NCBI GenBank assembly: GCA_013044185.1
Contig: JABEUX010000102.1
Coordinates: 1 to 41,031 of the forward strand
Direction: 5' to 3'
Source of the DNA: Vulcanimicrobiota bacterium
Lineage (GTDB): Bacteria; Vulcanimicrobiota; Vulcanimicrobiia; Vulcanimicrobiales; Vulcanimicrobiaceae
DNA length: 41,031 bases
In this document: in pieces, positions 9,106 through 18,001 of the stretch
Layout: the number at the start of each line of letters is the position of its first letter
How positions within the stretch are numbered: the stretch's first letter is position 1
Program-made: the position numbers and the translations under genes
Notes under the pieces: generated by a model
Database searches by the model: none
Told to the model about the DNA's origin: nothing
What the model saw: only the letters and a program-made list of their open reading frames with translations

Positions 9106-11217
9106 ATGCATCGAGATTCGGCGTTCACTCTATCGCGCGCACTCGCCGCGAGCACCGTCGCACTCGCGTTCTTTGCAGGATGCGGCGGGGGCGGGGCCTC
9201 CTCGGCATTGCCGAATGCCGGCGGTGGCCTCCCATCGGCTTCATCCTCCGGGCGGATCACACAAAAACTCTCGTTGCTGATTCCGGCGAAAGGCTTTGCG
9301 AGCAGCCGTCGCTCCCCGCAATACACATCGATCGCGACCAAGGGCATCGGCATCTCGCTCGTGTTGCAAGGGAAGAGCGCGCCGACGAACCCGGCGACGC
9401 TGACATCGCCCGACGTTGCGATCGATCTTACGACGACGCCGATATCGATCGTCGGCGATCTGGGGCCGAGCGGACAAAGCATTTCGTGCACCACGGTGAC
9501 GACGCCGCAACCAGGGCAGAATTGCACGCTCGCGCTCTCGTTGCCGACCGACGTCGCCGAGATCGTCGTCAACGCGTGGGACGCCGCACCGGCGACGGGG
9601 AGTACGAGTTTTTCGCCGACGGCACAGTTGCTCTCCAGCGCGGTCGCGGCGGTGGCGGTGAGCAGCGGTGCGCCCGGCCCGACGATAGCGCTGGTGCTCG
9701 ACGGTATTCCCGCAGCGTTGCGCATCGTGCCCGCCGCGGGGCAATCGCATTTCGTTCTCAGCGGCAATGGCGGCGCGGCGGCGGCGACCTATACCGAGAT
9801 CGGCTCCGGCCTTGTCGGCGTGACGTTCGACGCTCTCGATGCCGATGGGAACATCATCATCGGCAACGGCGCCCCGACCGTGCAGTGGCAGATCGCGCAG
9901 AACGGCACGTCGGTGCTCTCCGGCAATATTGCCAGCGGCCTTCCGACGAACCTGAGCATCGCACCCTTCCTCACGAACGCCGCTGCGTTCGCTTCCTCGT
10001 TCGCGCTCACCGCGACGGCTTCGACGCCGAGCGGTTCGCCGCTCTCCACGTCGATCGCCATCCAACCCGCGCAAGAACTCTGGCTTCCGGGCAACAGTGT
10101 CATGGGCGCAACGACTAGCCGCGGCCCCCAAGCGATCGGCGGAGCGAGCGCGGCGACCGGTTACGAGATTCCGCCGTCGACCGGCGCGCTGATGTCACCG
10201 GTCCTCCTGGGAACCGATACCATCGCCGCTTCATCGCTCACGCGGTGCCCGAACGTTCCCGCCGGTTCAACGCCCGCTCCGTTTAACATCCCCTTGGCCC
10301 TCGCCGCCGATCCAACGGGGAATCTCTGGCTGCTCGTCGCGACGCCTTACTCGTCGGGAACGGGCTCCGGGCAAGCGTCGTGCGCCGAAGGCTTCGCCGT
10401 GCAAAATACGGCGAACCCGCCGCAGCCGCTCGCAAATTCTCTGCGTCTCCTCTCCTCCACCGACACCTTTACCGGTTGTGCGATCGATCGTTTCGACACG
10501 CTCTGGTGCGTCGACTCAACCGCCGATACGCTCGTTGGATACGATCTGCAGGCTGCGGGAACCGCCCCCTTCTCGACGCCGAACGTCACGCTACCGATCT
10601 CGCTCCCGCCCGCCGGCGCGCCCAAAACCCCGATCGCGATCGCGGTGCAACCCGGCGGCACGAATCTCTGGCTGGCGATGGCGGCGAGTGCCGTCGGAAC
10701 GGCGACGACCACCACGTTCTATGCGCGCGCGATACCGATAACGACGGCGAGTTCGTCCGCGCCGAGCCTCGGTACGCCGAGTAACTGGGCGCAATTTGGC
10801 AACTCGTACGTTTCGACCGACGTCCCGAACAGCGCGATTCCGGTTCCCGATCCGCCGCTCGCCGTCGATGCAAACGATAACATCTACTCCGTCGATGTCG
10901 GGAACGAGAGCGGCGGCCCCCCCGTTCAAGCGCCGCTCATCGCGATGTGGCAGCCCTCGCTCGGCGGCGGGAATCTCTCCTTCGGCACCCCTCCGAACGC
11001 GAGTACGCCCTATCTCTTTGTTGGAAGCGGTCAAAACATCTCGAACGTCGACGAACCGTTTGCGATCGCGCCCGACGGAACGCTCTGGGCCGCCAATTCA
11101 GGCCAAAACAACATTACGCCGTACGCGGTATCGAGCGGCACCCTCACCGTCAACGCTCTGCTCGGCCCGATTTCGTTACCCCTCTCGCCGCTCTCCGGCT
11201 TCACCATCGCGCCCTAG
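9106..11217 (+). CDS. Lipoprotein B2 of tandem array
   Basis: The 703-residue B-type paralogue has a signal peptide with lipobox FAGC (Cys26) followed by a Gly run. It has strand KLSLLIP, RSPQY (69-73), KGIGISL, a Cys pair (CTTVTTPQPGQNC) and LALSLPTD. The B-type block DGIPAALRIVPAAGQSHF, the motif DADGNIIIG and the propeller-entry motif QELWL follow. Propeller repeats include DPTGNLWLL, DRFDTLWCVD, VDANDNIYSVD and APDGTLWAAN. AGGAG at 9092-9096, overlapping the A2 stop, supports ATG 9106. Unlike several siblings, base composition appears even along the gene. Predicted location is the cell envelope; ligand and partner are unknown, though tight coupling with A2 suggests joint function. Confidence 0.82.
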   Translation: MHRDSAFTLSRALAASTVALAFFAGCGGGGASSALPNAGGGLPSASSSGRITQKLSLLIPAKGFASSRRSPQYTSIATKGIGISLVLQGKSAPTNPATLTSPDVAIDLTTTPISIVGDLGPSGQSISCTTVTTPQPGQNCTLALSLPTDVAEIVVNAWDAAPATGSTSFSPTAQLLSSAVAAVAVSSGAPGPTIALVLDGIPAALRIVPAAGQSHFVLSGNGGAAAATYTEIGSGLVGVTFDALDADGNIIIGNGAPTVQWQIAQNGTSVLSGNIASGLPTNLSIAPFLTNAAAFASSFALTATASTPSGSPLSTSIAIQPAQELWLPGNSVMGATTSRGPQAIGGASAATGYEIPPSTGALMSPVLLGTDTIAASSLTRCPNVPAGSTPAPFNIPLALAADPTGNLWLLVATPYSSGTGSGQASCAEGFAVQNTANPPQPLANSLRLLSSTDTFTGCAIDRFDTLWCVDSTADTLVGYDLQAAGTAPFSTPNVTLPISLPPAGAPKTPIAIAVQPGGTNLWLAMAASAVGTATTTTFYARAIPITTASSSAPSLGTPSNWAQFGNSYVSTDVPNSAIPVPDPPLAVDANDNIYSVDVGNESGGPPVQAPLIAMWQPSLGGGNLSFGTPPNASTPYLFVGSGQNISNVDEPFAIAPDGTLWAANSGQNNITPYAVSSGTLTVNALLGPISLPLSPLSGFTIAP

Positions 11218-11226
11218 TCGCGCGGG

Positions 11227-11250
11227 CCTTGGGCCCGGCCGGGGCCAAGG
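11227..11250 (+). terminator. GC-rich hairpin between units 2 and 3
   Basis: CCTTGG (11227-11232) pairs with CCAAGG (11245-11250), and CCC (11234-11236) with GGG (11242-11244), leaving one bulged G and a 5-nt loop. It sits 9 nt after the B2 stop. No T-run follows, so it may be an attenuator, an mRNA-stabilising hairpin or a weak terminator. Confidence 0.35.
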
Positions 11251-11297
11251 GTTGACCGGAAAAATTGCGAAGCCTGCCTCCTCGGAGGAAAGCAAGT

Positions 11298-13724
11298 ATG
11301 CGGCGGTTCGGTGCGTTCGGATTCTTCCTATTTCTGGCGGCGGCGGTCGTCGCCGGCTGCGGAGGCGGTGGCTCCGGCAACTCCTCTACGTTGCCGGCAC
11401 ACGGTGGCGCCGGCGGCACCGCTCAGCAGGCCGCACTGCAGATCTTTATTCCGGAACCCGCGAGCGCGAGCGTCGCACGAGCCCCGCAGTATATCTCCGC
11501 GAGTACGAAATCCATCGTCATCACGCTCACCAGCGTCAACGGCGTGCCGCCCGCCCCATCCGTGCCGCCGACCGTTTTCAATATTAGCGTGCCGCCGTGC
11601 TCCACCGTCAGCGGCGGAATCAGTTGCAGCGTTACCGTCGGCGCGATCCTCGGCACCGACGTCTTTACCATCGATGCATACGACGCGGCAAACGGCAGTG
11701 GCAATATTCTGAGTAGCGGCACTCTTTCCGTCGCTGTCGGGCCGGGAACGAATACGCCGCCGCCGATCGCGCTCGGCGGCAACGTCGCCAAGGTCGTGGT
11801 GACCGCGCCTCCGAGTCCGAGTGCCTCCCCGGCGCCGAACGGCGTTTTAACACCGACGATTGACGGCACCGTCAACAGCATCCAGGTGAGCGTGGCAGCC
11901 TACGATGCGAGCGGCAATCTCATCGTCGGCAGCGCACCCTTTGCGTCGCCGATTCCCATCACGCTCGTCGGCGATCCCAACGGCGCGCTCACCTTCTCGC
12001 CGAGTTCGGTGATCGCTCCGAACCAAAACGTGGTTACGTTGGGAACGAGCGGCAAAATGTTTTACGCGACGCCTTCGCCGGCGCAGCCCGCTCCGACACT
12101 TTCGACCGCGACGATAACCTTTGGGCCGAGCGGTGCGAACGGCACGACGTTTACCATCGATCCCGTCCAGTTCGATATGCCGAGCGGCGGCTTGAACAAC
12201 GTTTTGCCGGCGCCGGCGACGACCACGCTCGGCGTACAAGAGGCCGGAGCGACCTCGTTTATCGTCAGCGCCTTTTTCCCGAGCAGCACGCAGACGCCGT
12301 TCGTCGGCGAATGTGGTAGCACGTTTACGAGCTCTCCCTCACTCGTGCCGTTGACCTGCACGGCGTCGAGCGGCAACGCCTTCGTTACACTGCAATCCCT
12401 TGCGGGCGGCAGCGGCACGTTGAGCGTTACCAGCAGCGACGGCTCGCATGGTGGAACCCCATTTACCGCGCTCGGTGCGCAAGGCGGAAGCGCGACGCTC
12501 GGGTACACGGTGCTGCTCTGGAGTATGCCGAATCACGGCGTCGCTCCGAACCAGGACATTCCCACGAGTATGACGACCGGGCCGGGCGGGCAACATCTCT
12601 GGGTCGCGGCCTCCAACACAGCGCTCGGTGGATCGGTGACGGCGATTCCCGCGCAGAACCTCGCCACATGTTCGGCGGCGAGCTCTCCGTGCAACGCCGC
12701 GAGCACACATCAAGCAACCCTTCCGCAGGCGACATTTGCACCCGCTCCTTATGTACCCGCTCCTGGGAGCATCGTCGCCGGCGGCGACGGGAACATGTGG
12801 TACACCGATCTCGGGACGAATTCGCTCACCAATCAAACCCTCGGCTACTTCACCGCAAGCGCGTGTATCATTGCCACGACCTGCGCAATTCCAAACTCGT
12901 TCGCCGGCGGGCCCGGGACCACCAGCGTTCAGGTATTCTCATCGTCGCCGGAGGCAATCGCCGACGGAGGCGACGGGAATATCTACATGCTCTTTGGGAA
13001 TACATCGGGCGGAGGAGCGGTTAGCGCGGCCTCATATTCAGGCTTCCCATCCCCAAGCATCCTTACGCCAGAATCGCTAACAACTCTAGCGCCGGGCGTT
13101 AGCGGTCCGATTGCCGAGGGAATCGTTCGCGGCCCCGATGGCGCGATGTGGATGAGCGTCGACGATCCGAACTTCGGCTCCGGCCCGACGAGCGCGATCG
13201 TTGAGTTTTCGAATTGCGTAAGTGGCGGGTCATTTTCTTGCTCGAACACGCACGCAAGCTCAAAGCAATTCCCCGAAAATGAAGCGACGAGCCCCGGGAG
13301 CGGGCCCTACCACCCCGGCGAGATCGTGGCAGTGCCGGCGGCGAACGATCTGTGGTTCATCAATCACGGCAGCAGCACGAGCCCAGTCGTCGCTCCGTTC
13401 ATCGCATCGATATCCTCGGCAACGACGAATTACGGAACATTTGGCGCGCGCATACCGATTCCAAACGCAGCCTCGGTAAGCGGCACGCTGCTTCTCGGTT
13501 CCGACGGCAATCTCTGGTTTCCGATAACGACAGCCTCGGGCAGCAATGAAATCTGCCGCTATACGTTGGTTACCGCTGCAAGTGGAACACCGCAATTCTA
13601 TTGCGCGACGATCCCGCCGGTCGCCGGAATCTCGTACCCGGCGGGGCCGATGGCGGTCGGGCCCGATGGAAATATCTGGTTCGGTTTAGTCGGCGCGCCG
13701 TACGTCGGGGAGGTTGTTCTGTGA
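11298..13724 (+). CDS. Lipoprotein A3 of tandem array
   Basis: The 808-residue A-type paralogue starts at ATG 11298, with GGAGG at 11284-11288; an upstream in-frame start at 11265 would bury the signal peptide. The lipobox is VAGC (Cys21). The array motif is altered to RAPQY (61-65), after strand LQIFIPEP. ITLTSVNG, a Cys pair (CSTVSGGISC), DASGNLIVG and the A-type EAGATSF follow. The propeller shows GGDGNMWYTD, GGDGNIYMLFG, GPDGAMWMSVD, LGSDGNLWF and GPDGNIWFGL repeats. The gene ends in a GTGA overlap with B3. The stretch from about 12900 to 13480 is more A/T-rich than its surroundings. The ribosome binding site can pair with CCTC just upstream (see findings). Confidence 0.82.
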   Translation: MRRFGAFGFFLFLAAAVVAGCGGGGSGNSSTLPAHGGAGGTAQQAALQIFIPEPASASVARAPQYISASTKSIVITLTSVNGVPPAPSVPPTVFNISVPPCSTVSGGISCSVTVGAILGTDVFTIDAYDAANGSGNILSSGTLSVAVGPGTNTPPPIALGGNVAKVVVTAPPSPSASPAPNGVLTPTIDGTVNSIQVSVAAYDASGNLIVGSAPFASPIPITLVGDPNGALTFSPSSVIAPNQNVVTLGTSGKMFYATPSPAQPAPTLSTATITFGPSGANGTTFTIDPVQFDMPSGGLNNVLPAPATTTLGVQEAGATSFIVSAFFPSSTQTPFVGECGSTFTSSPSLVPLTCTASSGNAFVTLQSLAGGSGTLSVTSSDGSHGGTPFTALGAQGGSATLGYTVLLWSMPNHGVAPNQDIPTSMTTGPGGQHLWVAASNTALGGSVTAIPAQNLATCSAASSPCNAASTHQATLPQATFAPAPYVPAPGSIVAGGDGNMWYTDLGTNSLTNQTLGYFTASACIIATTCAIPNSFAGGPGTTSVQVFSSSPEAIADGGDGNIYMLFGNTSGGGAVSAASYSGFPSPSILTPESLTTLAPGVSGPIAEGIVRGPDGAMWMSVDDPNFGSGPTSAIVEFSNCVSGGSFSCSNTHASSKQFPENEATSPGSGPYHPGEIVAVPAANDLWFINHGSSTSPVVAPFIASISSATTNYGTFGARIPIPNAASVSGTLLLGSDGNLWFPITTASGSNEICRYTLVTAASGTPQFYCATIPPVAGISYPAGPMAVGPDGNIWFGLVGAPYVGEVVL

Positions 13725-15712
13725 AACGCTTACTATCGCTCGCTCTCGTGACATCGCTCGCGGCCTGCGGCGGCGGTGGCGGCGCAACCGGAGCGCTTCC
13801 GACCGGATCGACGCCCCTCGCTGCGGGGAAGTCGCTGGTGAAAATCACGCTCGCCGTGCCGCAAGCGCAGCTCCAAGTGCATCGTCGTTCTCCGAAGTAT
13901 ATCGCGCCGACGACGAAGGGCTTCGGTTTTGATTTCGCAAGCACCACCAGTGCACTGAATCCGGCGGCACCGACGGTTGCCGTTAATTTCTCGAATCTCG
14001 CCGCTCCGAGCATCGCCGTCGATACCTACGGCGGCAGTAGTGTAACTTGCACGAACAACCCGGACGGCAGCGCGACGTGTGCGTTCAGCCTTACGGTGCC
14101 GACGAGTACGACACCGTACATCCTGCAAGTTTCGACATTCGATACGGCCCCAAGCACGACCGGCGCAATATTTAACAGCGCCGATCTTCTTTCGCAGCAG
14201 ACGTTCACGAACGTGAGTGTTGCCGCCGGAACGCCGACCGCTCCACTCGCGCTCGTGCTCGACGGCGTTCCCGCCAGCACGGAGGTGGCGCCGCTGCCGA
14301 ACCAGGTGCATCTCCAAGCGAACGGCGGCGGCTACACGATCGTCGGCATGGTGCCCGTGCAAGCATATATCTACGGGCTCGATCGCGACGGCAACGTCAT
14401 CGTCGGCGACGGCGCGCCGCAGATCTGCGTGCAATCGCCTGTCGATACGGCGACGAGCGCGCCCTATATTGCCGTCAGCGTATCGTCGCCGGGAACGGGG
14501 CCCGCCGGCGAGACCTGCGATAACGCGCCGACGACCACGCCGATATGGACGCTGCAGACCAAGAGTTGGAGTGCAACGCCGCTCAACCTCACCCTCAACG
14601 CCGTCGCGAGCGGCCCATCGCCGAATGGTGGGCCAGGAACGGCGGCGACGAGCACCGTGTCGCTGAGCGAAGAGCAAGAGCTCTGGGTGACTATGCCTGC
14701 GATGTCGGGGACGCAGGATATTCAAGGATACGCTTTTTCCACAGGAACGCCGCCGAGTATCATCTCGTCGGACCTCGGAATCATTCCGTCGTCGAGTGCG
14801 ACGATCTATGGCTACGGGGGCATGGCGGTCGATTCGAGCGGTAATCTTTGGCTAGCGCCCAACAACGGCTCGAGCGATTACCTTTGCGTCAGCCAACCGC
14901 AAACCGGCGCGCTTGCAATCACTCAGGCGTCATGTTCCGCTGAAAGCTATGTAGGTGGAGGCAGTTTCGGTATTTCTATCGCTACGACCACGATCGGCAG
15001 TCAGCAGTTCGGCTTCATTCTCGACGCGAACTTCCAGCAGGTTACTGCCTACCCACTTCAAGTCCCATCTCCGTCGACGAGCGCGAGTACGATTCAATCG
15101 TTTAGTCCAAGCACGCTCTTTACAGGCACGAATTCAGGTTTAGCGGCGGATTTTAACACCGTGCCCTCACTTGCGATTGCCCCCGCGACACTCGCCGCTC
15201 CCGCGGCGGGCTCGCTTTGGATCGATGGTTATCCGAGCAGCGGAGCCAACTTGTATCTCGCGGGGATTTCGCTCTCGGCGAGTGCGGCTCCGAGCCTCGC
15301 AACGAGCGGCGCCACCAGTATAACCCCGGAGCTTACTGGAAACCAATTTCTCGGCCCCGCGGATAATATGTCGATCGACGACGCAGGCCACATTTTTGTC
15401 GCTGAAAACGAATATAATCCAAATTTGTTCACCGCCCAAGAGGACATCTTCGGCTTTCAGATTCACTCCGGCCCACCGCTATCGGTAACAGCGATAGGAA
15501 GCGGATATATTCCCGCGAGCAACCCCAACGGCGGAACGCAACACAGCATGGCCGTCACCTACCAAGGCACGATCCTCGAATCGTACCAGACGGGCTCGAC
15601 GCGCGGGTTCTATGAACTCTCTGAACCGTCTTCTGGCCCCATCACCGCGATTCAGAGCATCCTCAATGACCCCGTTCTAGGCTCGGCGAGCGGAATCGTC
15701 GTGACGCCCTAG
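13721..15712 (+). CDS. Lipoprotein B3 of tandem array
   Basis: The 663-residue B-type paralogue starts at GTG 13721, whose GTGA overlaps the A3 stop; GGGGAGG lies just upstream at 13707-13713. The frame is open further upstream, but only this start yields a signal peptide, with lipobox LAAC (Cys16) and a Gly run. Strand VKITLAVP, RSPKY (56-60), a Cys pair (CTNNPDGSATC), LDGVPAS and PLPNQVHLQ are B-type marks. DRDGNVIVG and QELWV follow. The propeller is weaker than in A3: DSSGNLWLAP and SIDDAGHIFVAE are the clearest repeats. The region after about 14680 is more A/T-rich than the N-terminal half. Function unknown; probably an envelope lipoprotein made together with A3. Confidence 0.8.
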   Translation: MKRLLSLALVTSLAACGGGGGATGALPTGSTPLAAGKSLVKITLAVPQAQLQVHRRSPKYIAPTTKGFGFDFASTTSALNPAAPTVAVNFSNLAAPSIAVDTYGGSSVTCTNNPDGSATCAFSLTVPTSTTPYILQVSTFDTAPSTTGAIFNSADLLSQQTFTNVSVAAGTPTAPLALVLDGVPASTEVAPLPNQVHLQANGGGYTIVGMVPVQAYIYGLDRDGNVIVGDGAPQICVQSPVDTATSAPYIAVSVSSPGTGPAGETCDNAPTTTPIWTLQTKSWSATPLNLTLNAVASGPSPNGGPGTAATSTVSLSEEQELWVTMPAMSGTQDIQGYAFSTGTPPSIISSDLGIIPSSSATIYGYGGMAVDSSGNLWLAPNNGSSDYLCVSQPQTGALAITQASCSAESYVGGGSFGISIATTTIGSQQFGFILDANFQQVTAYPLQVPSPSTSASTIQSFSPSTLFTGTNSGLAADFNTVPSLAIAPATLAAPAAGSLWIDGYPSSGANLYLAGISLSASAAPSLATSGATSITPELTGNQFLGPADNMSIDDAGHIFVAENEYNPNLFTAQEDIFGFQIHSGPPLSVTAIGSGYIPASNPNGGTQHSMAVTYQGTILESYQTGSTRGFYELSEPSSGPITAIQSILNDPVLGSASGIVVTP

Positions 15713-15800
15713 AGGCCATCGAAAGAGGAGTCGCGACTACCAGGGCGTAACGGCGCGGGGCGTTTTCTCTTTCAATCCATCTACGCCGAGGTATCCGCCC

Positions 15801-16946
15801 ATGCGAGGAGGTTCTCTCTCTCTGCTCTTCGTTTTTGCGCTCGCTGCATGCAGCGGTGGCGGCGGGGGGAGCCCGATTGGAACCCCGAGTACGCCGGCCC
15901 CACCACCGCCGCCGGGGAACGGCGGAACGACCACTATCCCGACGCATTTTGTGATCGGCGCTCCGCCTTCGTCGACCTCGGCCCTTAGCAGCTCGCGCAG
16001 CCCGCAGTACGTTCCGACGACCGTGCAATCGGTAACGATTACCCTCGATACGGTCAATGCAGCATCGCCTCCAAGCGGACTCACCACGACCGCCACCGAT
16101 AACATCTCGGCGCCGAGTTGTCCCTGCGTGGTGAACGGCCCCTCGGTCCCGCCGGGAAGCGACGGCTTCACCATCACGACTTACGACCATACGGGCGGCA
16201 CCGGGAACGCCATCTCCGTCGCCACGCCGACGATCGCGATTACCGCCGGGACGACCAACAACGTGACGATTACGCTCGCGGGAATCCCAAAAACGCTGGC
16301 GATCAGCGGCATCCCGAGCGCGAGCGCGGGCACGGCGCTCGCTGCAACCGCGTTGAGCGTCGCGGCGAAGGATGCCGACGGCAACACGATTACCGGCCCG
16401 TACGCTTCGCCGATTACGCTCGCCGATGGCGATACGACCGGGGCGAGCACGTTCGCCACTTCTGGCAGCGATTCACCGCCGACGCGCGAGCTGCTCAGCT
16501 CGACGGATACTGCGACGCTCGCCTATACGGGGCTCGCCATTCTCCCGGCGACGCTCACGGCAAGTGCGACCGGGGCGACGAACGGCACCGCGACCTTCAC
16601 CCCGACGCTTCAACCGATCGTTTACAGCGGCCCGCTCAACGGCTCGACGCCGGAGATCGATCTCTATGCGACGAGCGGCTTCGGTTCGACGTTCTCGTAC
16701 AACGTCTCGGAGGCCGGTTGGACGAACTCACCATACGGAAAGGCACTATCGCTCAATGCGAGCGCTTGCAGCACGTTTGCAACGGCATCTGCGGGCGTCG
16801 ATGTTCCCGCGAGCGGAACGCCGATCACCGTGACCGCGATTGCATCGCCCTCCGCAGGAACCTGCACGATGACGGTGAGCGACCCATTCGGCCAGACGAA
16901 ATCGGTAACGGGAACCTATACCGTCACTGGTATCGGCATCCAGTAG
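15801..16946 (+). CDS. Lipoprotein A4 of tandem array, short form without propeller
   Basis: The 381-residue protein has lipobox LAAC (Cys17), a Gly/Ser run and a Pro-rich linker. RSPQY (66-70), ITLDTVN, a modified Cys cluster (CPCVVNG), a DADGNTITG motif and a variant EAG motif (NVSEAGW) make it a clear A-type paralogue. It ends about where A1-A3 begin their propellers, after an Ig-like strand TYTVTGIGIQ, so it has only the N-terminal half of the family architecture. No frameshift or disrupted propeller DNA was seen before B4, so this looks like a clean loss or an ancestral short form. CGAGG at about 15787-15791 supports ATG 15801. B4 starts 12 nt after its stop. Confidence 0.78.
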   Translation: MRGGSLSLLFVFALAACSGGGGGSPIGTPSTPAPPPPPGNGGTTTIPTHFVIGAPPSSTSALSSSRSPQYVPTTVQSVTITLDTVNAASPPSGLTTTATDNISAPSCPCVVNGPSVPPGSDGFTITTYDHTGGTGNAISVATPTIAITAGTTNNVTITLAGIPKTLAISGIPSASAGTALAATALSVAAKDADGNTITGPYASPITLADGDTTGASTFATSGSDSPPTRELLSSTDTATLAYTGLAILPATLTASATGATNGTATFTPTLQPIVYSGPLNGSTPEIDLYATSGFGSTFSYNVSEAGWTNSPYGKALSLNASACSTFATASAGVDVPASGTPITVTAIASPSAGTCTMTVSDPFGQTKSVTGTYTVTGIGIQ

Positions 16947-16958
16947 CTGGAGTTACCG

Positions 16959-17900
16959 ATGCGTTTGCTCGTTCGGCTCGCCCGTGCGCTCGTTCTCTGC
17001 GCCGGCCCGGCAGCAGTCGCTGCATGTGCGGGAACCGTCCACCTGGCAACGGGCGCCGTGCCGAAACGCTTGCCGAACGGCGCGACGATTCGCATCACCA
17101 TTCCGAAGAAGAGCGCATCGGGGCGCGGCGCGCAATACGTCTCGCCGGCAACGACGCAGATGACGATCGATATCGAGCAGGGCGGCGTTGCAGTCAGCGG
17201 CTATCCGCAGACGATCGGGCTCACGCCGACATCGACGGGATGCACGAGTACGCTCGCTAACACGCTCTGCCAACTCTCGCTCGCGCTCGCTCCAGGTGCG
17301 TACACCGCGACGATCTCCTTGCTCGATGCATCGAACAACACGCTCTCGAGCGCACAGAGCGTCCCATTCACCGTCGTCGCCGGAACGAACAATACGATTC
17401 CGATCGTGCTCGGCGGCATCCCGCACGCGATCGATCTCACGCCGGTGGACGCGCCGAACAGCATCGGGCCGAGCGGGCTCGCGATCTCGTCAACCGGCTA
17501 CGGCAGCGCGACGCTCACCGTCGTTGCAACCCCGAGCAACGGCAGCGCACTCGACGAGCAAATATCAGCATTAGCAACTACCCTTGTGAAGACGCTCGCC
17601 GGTTCGACAACGAGTGGATTCACCGATGGAACGGGGAGCGCTGCCTCCTTTAATATCCCAACAGGCATCTCATATCATGCTAGCAACGGTGACCTCTACG
17701 TTACCGACAGCTCCAACTGCGCGATCCCACAAGTCACCACCGCAGGGGTCGTCACCACGGTCGCCGGATCACCGGGCGACTGCACCTTCGCAAGGGGCTT
17801 GGGCAGCTCGATCGATCATCCGGTCGGCATTACCTACGACGGAACGAACGGGCTTCTCTACATCACCGACTCGAACGCCATACAATCGCTGCAACTCTAG
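16959..17900 (+). CDS. Lipoprotein B4 of tandem array, short, with NHL-type C-terminus
   Basis: The 313-residue protein has a signal peptide with lipobox AAAC (Cys23). It keeps the strand IRITIP, a degenerate array motif RGAQY (56-60), a Cys pair (CTSTLANTLC) and LALAPGAYTATI. After about residue 200 it changes to classic NHL repeats: TLAGSTTSGFTDGTGSAASF, then GDLYVTDSSN and GLLYITDSNA. These differ from the DGNLW repeats of the other members, and only about two are present before the stop, so no full propeller can form from this chain alone. GGAG at about 16949-16952 supports ATG 16959. The gene may be a truncated or recombined copy. DNA after about 17560 is more A/T-rich. It closes the array. 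Confidence 0.72.
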   Translation: MRLLVRLARALVLCAGPAAVAACAGTVHLATGAVPKRLPNGATIRITIPKKSASGRGAQYVSPATTQMTIDIEQGGVAVSGYPQTIGLTPTSTGCTSTLANTLCQLSLALAPGAYTATISLLDASNNTLSSAQSVPFTVVAGTNNTIPIVLGGIPHAIDLTPVDAPNSIGPSGLAISSTGYGSATLTVVATPSNGSALDEQISALATTLVKTLAGSTTSGFTDGTGSAASFNIPTGISYHASNGDLYVTDSSNCAIPQVTTAGVVTTVAGSPGDCTFARGLGSSIDHPVGITYDGTNGLLYITDSNAIQSLQL

Positions 17901-17950
17901 CGCTCGGCGTGCGAGTGATCCGTGCACAGATCGGGAGAACACCGCCTACA

Positions 17951-17978
17951 CGCTCGCGACCAATGAACGTCGCGAGCG
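17951..17978 (+). terminator. Perfect 10-bp hairpin after the lipoprotein array
   Basis: CGCTCGCGAC (17951-17960) is perfectly complementary to GTCGCGAGCG (17969-17978), with an 8-nt loop. It lies 50 nt after the last lipoprotein stop and before the toxin-antitoxin promoter region. There is no T-run, so intrinsic termination would be weak; it may instead protect the 3' end of the array transcript. Confidence 0.45.
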
Positions 17979-18001
17979 TCGCGCGTGCGGCGATTCTGCG
18001 C

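Noticed and set aside
7579-9111. Very long antisense ORF (510 codons) opposite lipoprotein A2
   Set aside because: Arg/Glu-rich shadow of a well-supported lipoprotein gene with a signal peptide, motifs and ribosome binding site.
16947-16958. Frameshift joining A4 and B4 into one protein
   Set aside because: B4 has its own ribosome binding site, signal peptide and lipobox, and the 12-nt gap equals that of the A2-B2 pair.
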